DNA of 64,000 nt, from assembly GCA_016169945.1 (NCBI GenBank), contig JADLSH010000318.1:2266501-2330500 (forward strand). Direction: 5' to 3'. The number at the start of each line of letters is the position of its first letter. The stretch's first letter is position 1. This document shows positions 35,601-47,600 of the stretch, piece by piece. The position numbers and the translations under genes were made by a program. The notes beneath the pieces were generated by a model. It saw nothing but the letters and a program-made list of their open reading frames with translations. It did not search any database and had not been told where the DNA came from. The DNA is from Trachythela sp. YZ-2020 (taxonomy: Eukaryota > Cnidaria > Anthozoa > Malacalcyonacea > Clavulariidae).

Positions 35601-38600
35601 TAAAGGTACTTTGTTTAAAAAATTCAGTATATAATAAACTGTAGCTTTGTGTAACAAAAGCATTCAGCTCAATTCTCAGATTTATGCAAGTGTAGCTATC
35701 GTGTAGTTGGGCTCGCCTCGCAGCTGAGTTAAGCATGGTTAGATCATGCAGAGGTAGTACATGTTCTTGAATTTGGGCTACCTTATTAAAGTGATCTGAT
35801 GTTGTACAGAACTCTCTGCTGAGTTAAGCATGGTTAGATATCATACAGAGGTAGTACATGTCCTTGAATGTGAGCTACCTTAAAGTGATCTGATGTTGTA
35901 CAGAACTCATGTGAGTAGAGTTACGTCTCTCTGAGTTAAACACTATGTGAGCTGCTGTGGTTTGTGTCTGAACTACCTGAAAATGATATCTCAAACGTGG
36001 TGGTCCAGTGTAGGTAGTATTCTGCTATAAGCTGTCGTGGTTTGTGTCTGAACTACCTGAAAAGATATCTGAACCGAGGGGGTTCAGTGTAGCTAGGTTG
36101 TATTTCACATTAAGCTGCTATGGTTTGTGTACACAATGTTTTCAGATGGTTAATGAGACGCAAACCATGGCCGCCTAACATTTAATGTATTTGTTGTCAT
36201 AGTGCAAGAATCCAAGATGCAGTAGTATTCAAGTCCTGGATTAGTAGTGCTGTAGTGATTGTGATTAACATGAAGTATCAGAACTATATGAAACGATACG
36301 AAAATTAAGAGCTTCAGATACTGCTCGTTTAATCGCAAACATGTTTCGTAAATGTTGTTAACGAAATCTCAAAAAGATGGTTGCTTGGAAGGAAAAAGGT
36401 AGCATATGAGATATTTCAAAATAAGCAAAAAGTGTTTATGTGGCCCTCTTGATGGCCCCCCACTCACACAAAATTGGCCCCCCACTCCCTGGGCCCTTTA
36501 TACATTGGGTCGTTTACAGAGTAAATGATTTGTCTGTGTTTAACGAAATATTGTTTTTATGGCTTATGTAGTTAGACATTTTTAAAGTTTTAGTTAAAAC
36601 ATTGAAATACTATTGGCTTGGCAATTTCAGAGCTCCAGATTTCAAAATTTTCCCTGGAAAAAACTCCCCCGGACCCCTACAGGGCTCGCGCCTTCAGCAC
36701 TCAGATTAAGGGCCCTTTTTCACAAATGGCCCCCCACTTAGAAATCCTTAAAATATGCCCTGCCGCCTGTCATGTGACCACATTCTCTGCACAGCAATTT
36801 ATAGTTAATAGAATGATAGATGATTGTTCATGTGGACCAAGGGTGGTCGGAATTCTCAGGTTCTACTTTACTGTGCATGATTTTGACAAAACATGAAAAT
36901 GAAGCTGGCGAGTTTGAACCACGAGTGGGGATTTCGTTTTTCTGAGAGTCTCATTTTAATAGAAGTTTTAAATGCTAATGGTAAGGAAGCAAATACTTAA
37001 AATATTCAGTATGTTTGAAAGAAACCTGCGTTTTGATAGCCATCTTTATGAAGCATATATCTTACAATGCAATTTATGCAAATTAGAAATGATAACAATG
37101 TGTCCAGTTTATAGGAATTAATAGGATTAAGTGTCTCGTTTGCGGGGGGCTTTTCTTCGGTGAATATGGAGATTTTAACCCCATCTCACTTCTTTGTCTA
37201 TAGCCAAGTACAAAATCTTGATTGCTGTATGGTCACTCCAATTTACAAACATGTAAATTTCGCATTGAGTGTATTTACCAATTGAGAGAATTTCAAGATC
37301 AACCAAACGCGCAGTTCTCCTTCTTTAAAGCGAGAAATACACAAACATTTAACTAATATAGTTCCAGGAAATATGACAGAGCAGACAAAATATTTGTCTG
37401 GACAAGTTAAGACAATAGAAATTGTTGCGAAATAACATGAAACCCTAGACAATAGCTAAAAGCTTTTTTTAAACAAAATCAGTCAAAAGACAGTCAAAAC
37501 ATTGATAAATTTAACTGGTAGGTTGACATTTGAGAAACGAGTTTCACCGAGGATTTGCCTTTAACACGAATGAAATTTTGACCAAAATCACACTGGGACT
37601 TTTCATTTAAGTTGCAATGTTTGGTGTTCGTGAAAGCGTGCAAACACATAGCGGTGCAAATGGCTTGATAAAGGTACTTTGTTTAAATAAATAAACTGTA
37701 GCTTTGTGTAACAAAAGCACTCAGCTCAACTCTCAGATTTATGCAAGTGTAGCTACCGTGTAGTTGAGCTAGCCTCGCAGCTGAGTTAAGCATGGTTAGA
37801 TCATGCAGAGGTAGTACATGTTCTTGAATGTGGGCTGTCTTAAAGTGATCTGATGTTGTACGCGGAGCTCATGTGAGTAGAATTAAGTCGCTCTGAGTTA
37901 AGCATGGTTAGATCATGCAGAGGTAGTACATGTTTTTAAATGTGGGCTAACTTAAAGTGGTCTTAAGTTAACTCATGTGAGTAGAGTTTATAAGTCTCTC
38001 GTAGTTAATCATGGTTAGATCATGCAGAGGCAGTAGATGTCCTTGAATGTGGGCTCATGAAGTACCCTCCCCCACAATAGAACGCTTGCCACGCAGGCTA
38101 GGCTAGTTAGGTCATGCATGGTTCACGCATGGGTAGGTAGTACATGAGTAAACTTCGAATTATAATATATTTAAATAATTGATCACGTATTGATACAATT
38201 GACATGCCAAGGCAAGCTATATAAAGTTGGTCTCATTTTACCAAGTCTATATGTGGTACTCAAGCTTTAAGCTGACAAAGTGATTCTGGGACAGAATAGA
38301 TTCTGGCTTCGTTAAAGTCGTTTGTGATTGTCATTCTCGACTATATTTTATTTTCTGAAGGAAATTGTATAATATTGGAGTATAAACAACAATACGCAAG
38401 ACCACACAGGGATATGAGCGAAATAGAGGTTTTGTAATAATCTACACGTGTGAATATGAAAGATAAGATATTACCTAAGATAAGAAAATCAGTTGGGCGC
38501 GTGTTGTCATATTTATTAAAACATAACTTACGTAACCATTTATATCATAGCGCGAAGATTTTAGGCCGCAACAACTCAGATTTCGCAAGTCTAGACGTTT

Positions 38601-41600
38601 GGGAAACAAATTTATTTCGATATTTTTTGTTTTTAGGCCGGCAAGCAATTGATGCGACGTGAATTTTTGGTTCATTTTAAGATATTGTATTTTAAAAATG
38701 TGTAGATTATACTTATAGACGCGCTTCATTGCATAATCCCGTCACTGTCAGATGCGTCTGCATTTTTTAAACAAGACTATTATCACGCAATTAAATTTAT
38801 AGCAAACATACTTAAAGCCATGTTGCACGAAGCAATTTCGGCTACATAGAGCCATATTATGTAAGATAGCATTATATGTAAGATTTGGGGGTGGTCTAGG
38901 GGTGTGTTTAGAGACACCGGACCCTTTGACCCCTTGTAATTTGATTTGAAGTTGAGACGAATGTGAAATACAGCAACGATGGCAGTGCAGTGCCTTGCCG
39001 TAGGGCCGAATACACTTAGTGATAAGGTCAGACCCAATGAATGCTGACCCAGTTGTTTTTGGTTTCGTGTCATTACGTGGCAAACAGTGCTTGGTACAGG
39101 TATTTGTAGAAACTTTTTAATGATTTGGTTGTTTATTTTTTTTGTGTTGAATGTAGGTCGCTTCACCTGCCGAGTTTGTAAAACGATTTGGAGGGGACAC
39201 AGTAATAGAGAAGGTGATTAATTACCATCATCACCATGACCACCATCATCCTCACCATCGTCCTCACCATCATCATCATCACCATCATCACCATCATCAA
39301 ACCACCATCATCATCATCACCATCATCACTACCATCATCATCACCACCACCATCATCATCACCACCACCATCATCATCACCATCACCATCATCATCATCA
39401 CCATCGTAACCACTACAACCATCATCGCCAAACTTGATGCTCACCAACAAACATCATTATATATGTCAGGTTCTAATCGCCAATAATGGTATCGCTGCCG
39501 TCAAATGTATGCGCTCTATACGGAGATGGTGCTACGATTTATTTGGCAACGAACACGCGATTCGTTTTGTTGCTATGGTCACCCCAGAAGACTTAAAGGT
39601 ATTTCATTACATACATACATTACATACATTATTCAGCTCACTCCCTGTCGGGGCTTTTCAGAGACCGAGTACATCAAGTATTTCGCTTATTTATATTACG
39701 TACTTAGCTTAGTTTAGTTTAGTTTAGTTTAGTTTAGTTTAGTTTAACTTCGATGATTGGTTAGTATAAAATTATACTAGACATTTTTCCTCTTTAGGCA
39801 AACGCGGAATATATCAAGTTGGCCGACCATTATGTCCATGCTCCAGGCGGATCAAACAATAATAATTATGCCAATGTTGATGTTATCTTGGATATCGCCA
39901 AACGAATTCCTGTCCAGGCTGTGTGGGCAGGATGGGGTCACGCGTCTGAAAATCCTTTACTGCCAGATCTGCTCAATCAAAACAATATCATGTTCATGGG
40001 TAATTAAGACTGTGTTTTGAACGTACATTACTTCAAGGGCGGATCCAGGCTCATTTGATAGAGGGGGTGCAGATTTTTTAGGGGGGTGCACCCTTCCACC
40101 ACCAGCGCAAAGTATGAACTCGTTGATGCTGACTTAACTAAACTAACTTTATTTACACTGGATAGCTTTATCAGTTCTAAACTGTTCTTCCTAGAGGTCC
40201 AGTAAGGGACATCCATTGTTGGTCTTGTGTTACTACAGGAAGAAACCTAAACTGAACTAACTTTATTTACACTGGATAGCTCTATCAGTTCTAAACTGTT
40301 CTTCCTATAGAGGTCCAGTAAGGGACATCCATTGTTGGTCTTGTGTTATTACAGGAAGAAACCTAAACTAAGCCATACTGGATAGCTCTATCAGGTTTAT
40401 CTTAGCTGTTCCCTAATTGTCTTCTCTATTTTTCCCTCCAAGGACCACCCGCTGGGGCAATGTGGGCGCTGGGAGATAAAATCGCGTCGTCCATTGTTGC
40501 GCAATCTCTGAACGTTCCTACTTTGAAATGGAGCGGATCAGGTGTAACCATTGATGTGAATGCGTATGCGTCGGATGCGGACACTGGTGAACTTGTGAGT
40601 GAGGAATTGTATCAGAAATGTTGTATCAGTGATGCCACAGCAGGAGCGAAGATAGCGCAAGACATTGGCTACCCTGTCATGATCAAGGCTTCAGAAGGAG
40701 GGGGAGGCAAGGGAATAAGAAAGGCCCATAATGATGATGAATTTAGTAACTTTTTTAGACAGGTAAGACTGTCTAAGACATTCTGTGGTGGTACGATAGT
40801 CTGTACAGAGTGTCGAAAATGTTCCCTCCGTAGAACTGTGATTTTCGACACAATCACTTCTTTTTGGTTATATAGTTTTATTAGGTTAAATTGAATATAT
40901 ATAGGATAAAATAAAAGGTACAAAAGTATTGTTCTCACAAATCACGTTCTCGTATATAGCGCACGGGCTATTTAGATCACTGTCTTCGTATTTGCTCACT
41001 GAGTCTCACGGTTGACTCTCACTGTTCGTAGTGTTTTCGCTTCAAAAACTCACTCTATTCTAGTTCATTTCTCTCTGTTCTATGTGTACATTGTTTTTGT
41101 ACGCCCTAATCTCAAGTACTTGAAATATAATACTCTAATACGTCATGCACTAATTAACTGACTATGTAATATATGAAAATCGCCTTATCTGTTCGGTCAG
41201 TCCCGACAAGAGACTGTTACGCTTGTTGTTTCACATATGTTTATTTTACCTACAGGTTCAAACAGAAGTTCCTGGTTCGCCTATATTTGTCATGAAAGTT
41301 GCTTCAAGGTAATATTAATAACATACGTAACAAACTATTAAGACTAACTTCATATATACGAGATAGCTCTATCAGTTTCAAACTGTTTTCCCAGAGGTCT
41401 AGTAAGAACCATTGGTTCATTGTTACTACAGCAGGAAACCAGAGTACTTGGAGAAAACCTACACATAGGCGGATCTACTGGGGGGGGGTGCAGGGGGTGC
41501 ACCCCTCGCAAAAAGTCAGCATCAACGAGTCCATACTGAAATTTTCACAATCTATGGCATCTTTGACATAATTTGCGCTTGTGGTGGAAGGGTGCGCCCC

Positions 41601-44600
41601 CCTGAAAAATCTGCACCCCCTCTATCAAATGAGCCTCGATCCACCCCTGAACCTGCGGAGTTTGGTAGAGTCAAACTGGAAGCACTCTTCTCACATGTGA
41701 CTGAGATGAAATTATAACCAGACAAATGCATATTGCATGAATCGAACCTTGGGCACAGAAATGAAAGACACATGCACTAACCACTGTACCATTAAAGGCT
41801 GACATACACCCTGCGTTTTGGATTTAAGCTTGTCGTTCAATCAACTCTACATAGCGTTAGATCTCGGGTCAGGTTCATGTTAAGAACGTCAATTCTCATC
41901 ACAGTCTTAATCCTTACCCTAATCGTAACCCTAATCCAAATCGTATCCCAAATCCTAATCCTTGTAACTTCTTTGCTCTCTTGCAGAGCGCGCCATTTAG
42001 AAGTCCAGATCTTGGCAGACAAATCAGGGGAAGTCATATCATTATTTGGAAGAGATTGTTCTGTACAGAGACGGCATCAGAAGATCATTGAGGAGGCACC
42101 AGTGGTCATCTGTCCTCCTGAAATTTTACGACAGATGAAGGAGGTTGGGGCAATTTCCTTATTACATTGATATACAGCGATGTTACTAGGCGGGGGGGGG
42201 AGGGGATCGTTGACGGATCGAAATATCATGGCTAGTTCAAAATGAGATCATTAGTACGTGTGTTTCTATCACTGATCTGAAAACGAGGACTGGATAGTGC
42301 ATCTGCTATGCATAATTGAAGCCAATGGCGGCCATGTTGGTGTGACCACCACAAATCGACTTTGATGTTGGCGACATGTTTATAGAGGTTCTAAAGGTTT
42401 CTAGTTATTGGTGGGAAAGGATAAATATTGTCTAGATAAGAATTAGTCATCAGTGGCCTCTCTTTCTTCCTAAATTTTCCTGTGAATAACTAATGAGGTC
42501 ACACCAACATGGCTGCCATAAGCCTCATTATGTTATCTAAAATTAGTATAACTAATTTAAACAGCTAACGACTTGACTAGTGAAGAATTTGGCAGATTTA
42601 AAAATCTGATCTCATTAAAAATATTCTGGCTTCAAAATTGGCTCATTGAATTCAATAGGGATGCTCTATCCAGTTCTAGTTTTCAGATCAGTGGTTTCTT
42701 TATGTCTTTCCAGGATGCAGTGAAGCTCGCGAAATTAGTAAAATATGTGAGTGCAGGAACTGTTGAATATCTCTACACTCCTGATGACCAGAAATATTAT
42801 TTTCTTGAACTTAACCCACGACTACAGGTAAGCACAGGGACTTTATATATCACACATACTACCGTGGTTTGTGTCTGAACTACATGAAAAATATTAGAAA
42901 CACTTGGACGTTTTGAACCAAGGCACTTCATTGGGAGGTTAGTAGTGGTTGTAGTTTGGTTGCAAATCACCTCACGAAGGTACGTCGCTCGAAACGTTAA
43001 TACCGAGAATTCTAAATTGTATTTTGGCCCTAGGTTGAACATCCATGCACCGAAATGATCGCTGACATCAATTTACCGGCCGCTCAATTACAGGTATGAG
43101 TCATGATTGTACATATTACCCAGGCAATGGGCATACTTGACATCATCCTTTGTTAAAAACCGATATGGGCATTCACCCATATGGACATTTTACCCATATG
43201 GACATTCACCCATATGGACTTTCACCCATATGGACATACTACATGTACTTCTGTAAAACTGAAGGGAAATGTGATAATCCATTTTTAGATTGCAATGGGG
43301 ATACCGTTGGACAATATCAAGGATGTTAGAAATCTCTACAGCAAGCGAGATTATGAAACGACAAGAATCAATTTTGATAAGTAGGTATTTAATTTGACAA
43401 ACAGGACTTAATCAGTACAATTCAGAATTTTTCATTATATACAACTTGCATATTTTTTGTTCAGACCGTCCATTCAGCCGAAACCAAAAGGTCATGTCAT
43501 TGCAGCCAGAATCACGGCAGAAAATCCGGACGAGGTAAAAAATTATCGAGCACAGGTTTTCTCCTGGTACACTTGCAGAACACCGGAGCTTTACTGGACC
43601 TCTAGGGAGAACAGTTTAGAACTGATAGAGCTATCCAGTATAAATAATGTTAGTTTAGTTTAGGTTTTCTCCTGTAGTCAATCAACCTGGATCAATAAGA
43701 GATGATTCTTACTGGACTTCTAGGGAAAACAGTTTAGAACTATCCAGTATGAATAATGTTAGTTTAGTTTAGGTTCCTCCTGTAGTCAATCAACCTGGAT
43801 CAATAAGATCGGGCAGTTTAGAGCTATCCAGTATAAATAATGTTAGTTTAGTTTAGGTTTCCTCCTGTAGTAACACAATAAGAGATGATCCTTACTGGAC
43901 TTCTAGGAAGAACAGTTTAGAACTGATAGAGCTATATCCAGTATAAATAAAGTTAGTTTTGACTGGATTTCTGTGTCTTTTTCATTCAGGGTTTCAAGCC
44001 AAGTAGTGGCACGGTGCGAGAGTTAAACTTTCGTAGCAGTTCCTCAGTTTGGGGTTACTTCAGTGTCGCGCCGGAAGGGGCCTTGCACGAGTATGCTGAT
44101 TCACAGTTTGGACATTGCTTTGCCTGGGGCGAGGATAGAGACCGCGCTAGAAGGTAAGGACACTGGCACGAGTGATACTAGAGACGAACGATCTGTCTGG
44201 ACGAACTTTTCGAAGTTGAAGAGCTAAGTTTGCTTCGGCACGTTCATACATTTGCCATTTTTTCGTGAACAAAACTGTTACCCCTCGAATTTTTGCTGTA
44301 ACTAAGTGTAGAACGGTGAGAACTATCCAAAAAACCAGGAACAGCTATTTTAAATTGAAGCCTTCGGATGAAAAATGGACTTTTCTTGCTCATTTTCGCT
44401 CAAAAAACTTTTCACGGAATTTTCCATTCCTCGAAACTCTCCCTAATCTTTTTGAAAGTGCATTTTTCCCGCGCGGTTCCCGCTCTTAGCTTCAAATTGG
44501 CTTCATCCAATCACAGGACTTGATCATTGGAGTTAGCGTTCCAGTTTACGTAGAGTTCACTGGGTGACAGTTAGAGGCGCCCTGGTAAGCCATCGACTCG

Positions 44601-47600
44601 GTCATGTTTGAGGTGCGTCCTTCCCAATTTACCTCTCAGCTGCTAGGAAAGATTATTAAAACCCACTAAGCTTCGGGTCTTTAGGATCAATCTACCTGAA
44701 AACAAGGCTTGAGAATGTCCGCCAGTGTGGCAGCATGCTGTCAGGAAATTTTTTGACCTCAGGGAATTTTTAGGAAAAATAAAAAAATAAAAAATGAAGT
44801 TCATTGACAAATTTATAAGTTCATTTATAAATTTATATGTTCGTTGTGTAAGCATTCAACAATGTGGCGTAGTGTCAAAATGATACAAGAGGCATGTTGA
44901 AATAGTTAAGTACAATAAGAAATAAGAAACAAAATGCTGCGTAATTGAACACTTGAAGATTTAAAGTGTTTTTTAATGTTTTTGTGCCAGCATAGCCTGG
45001 CTATTTCTGGGGTTGGATGACCTGGGTCCTATGATCAAGTCCTATGATTCGTTGAAGCCAAGCTAGTTTTTCTGGGGTTTGAGTTGAAATACTTAACGCC
45101 GAACATTGGGCTGTATATGAAATTGAAGCTATTAAAAAGTTCTATTTGATATAGAAACTTCAAGACTTTAGGTAAAATGGAAATACTTAAAAAATACAAA
45201 AACAACCGTAATTTTAAAAAATACGGCAAATTTTCCCTCAAAGTTTTAAGTATTTCCCTTTTAAGTATTTCCCAAAGTTTTAAGTTTTTATATCAAATAG
45301 AACTTTTTAATAGCTTCAATATAATATACAGCCCAATGTTCGGCGTTGAGTATTTCAACTCAAACCTCAGAAAAACTGAATTAAGCTGGATTCAATTCCC
45401 CCCCCTGCGTTAGCGTTCCAGTTTACTTATAGTTCAATGGTCACGACCATGCATACGTGCAATGGTTTCGCTGAAAGCACACACTGTTGGAAGTCAAAAT
45501 TTGGCAGGAAATATTTTGGGTCTGGACGCCTGCTGCCAGGAAGAAAAATATCTTATCAAGGCTTGCCCGAAAATTTCTACACGAGAAAGTCTACTAACTT
45601 CCAGACAAAGGGCCTTCGCTCGAAACGTCGAAGTTCTTGTTGAATTTTTCAGGTAGTTTGATTCTAAAGACCCGAAGCTTATTGTGTAGACGCTACCTAC
45701 ATTGGCACCACACGTTCAAGATATTAACATCCACTACCTTTAACTCGTTGCTGTCTTAGAAAGCTACTTTTTCTTTAGAAACATGGTTATGGCTTTAAAA
45801 GAGATTTCGATCCGCGGCGACTTTCGTACAACGGTCGAATATTTGGTGAAACTCTTGGAAGAAGAGAGATTTCAGCAAAATAAATTCGACACAACATGGC
45901 TAGATCATCTGATTGCAGAAAAAGTGCAGGTTAATAATGTTTTATACCTACCTTAATGATATTTGTAAAATTCCTGGTAAACGTCATCTGACGTAATTAC
46001 CAAGTAAAAATACTCATCATTTATACGTTTGGCCTTGCAAATCGAAATGTGTAAACATAAACTGAAATGACGCCAATAAAGGGTAGGGCCTAACTCCTAT
46101 TGGCTAACAAATATTGTCTCATTTCTAGGCAGAGAAGCCAGACACAATACTTGCTGTGATCTGTGGATCAATTCATGTCACTGATTCTCACATCAACAAG
46201 AGATTTTCCAGTTTTCAACATGGCTTGGAAAGGTACAGTGGCACAAATGACTATCTTGATTCAATTTACCTAAAATAGTTGGGTTTCACTAACATTATCG
46301 TGCAGTAGATGGTGGTTAACCAGTAGTTATCAGAGTGAGAAAATAATGTTAATTATTTTCATTATATGTAGTGGTCTTGTATTTGGAGGCAAATGAATAG
46401 AATTGAGAGACTGATGTACAGGTGTATGTACCACAGAATACCGCAAAAATTTACATGTTCCATATCTTTTGTCAAATATTTTACCGATATATTTTTTCTT
46501 TCTGGGGGTTTTGGGGCTAGATTTCATAGACTTAAATATTTTTTTTAAATTGAACATTCTATGGAACAAACTCTAATGTACCACAGAATACCAGTGCAGA
46601 GATAAATAAGCAACGGTTTATCAAATTGTACCAGGATTTGGTGTGTCATGTTGTGTGATAATACTGTAGGATATTGCTAACTTAATTTAGTGAAAGGTAA
46701 GTACTAAAATCAGTACAGCATACCAGTTGTGTAACCAAAGAATACCAGGTTTATCAATAATTTTGAAAAATTCAGTTTTTCAATGGTAAAATTGATTCCT
46801 CGGTGTGATTCCTGTATAGTAGTAATAATGTTGTGTTGCATAGAAAAAGTAGTGATCAACACAAATTATACTGGTTTGCAAACTTATTTTTAAACTTTCG
46901 AATTTTACAGGCATTAAGGCTCTTTTCCACTCGTCGCAAAAACCAACTCGCAAGCTCGCTGTAATAATTCCAATCATCATCAATGCTCGACAGTTTATCT
47001 TAATTACATGCAAGAACTCGCAGTTGCGAGCTGGTTAAAAGAGCCTTTATGCGGGAAAAAAGTATCAAAAACATAGAATGTTATTTTTTGTTAATCCTGA
47101 TTATTTTTAAGATTTTTAATAAAAATATTCATTTTTTGTTTTTTATATGTCAATTAAAACTAAAACTAATATATATTCACAAAAATAAAGTATATAGTAT
47201 GTTTCCTCCAAATTTTATAAGATCAATAAATAAGACTGGTATTCTGTGGTACCGTGGTATTCTGTGGTACCGTGGTATTCTGTGGCACATACACCTGTAG
47301 TTTAATTTTCTTGCTCCTATAAGTGACAACAGTTCTGATCACCATTTGCTGCCCTGTGACGCTTACTCAATGCTTCACTGTGTTTTGTTTAGAGGTCAAA
47401 TCTTACCAGCACATATGTTGACAAACACTGAATGCGTAGAACTTATTTATGACCATGATAAATATTGTGTGAAGGCGAGTTAAATAATATTGATTCCTGT
47501 ACTTTTTTGTTTTTCGTCCTCTGTGCAGTTTTTCAAATGTCAAATCATTTTAGGTTTCCAAAATGGGTCCAAATCAGCATTTCCTGGAAATGAATGATTC

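Noticed and set aside
39163..39486. Asp/Gly-rich and His/Ile-rich proteins
   Set aside because: Microsatellite translation within ACC intron 2.
41893..41962. True telomere or chromosome end
   Set aside because: The tract is short, degenerate and inside an ACC intron.
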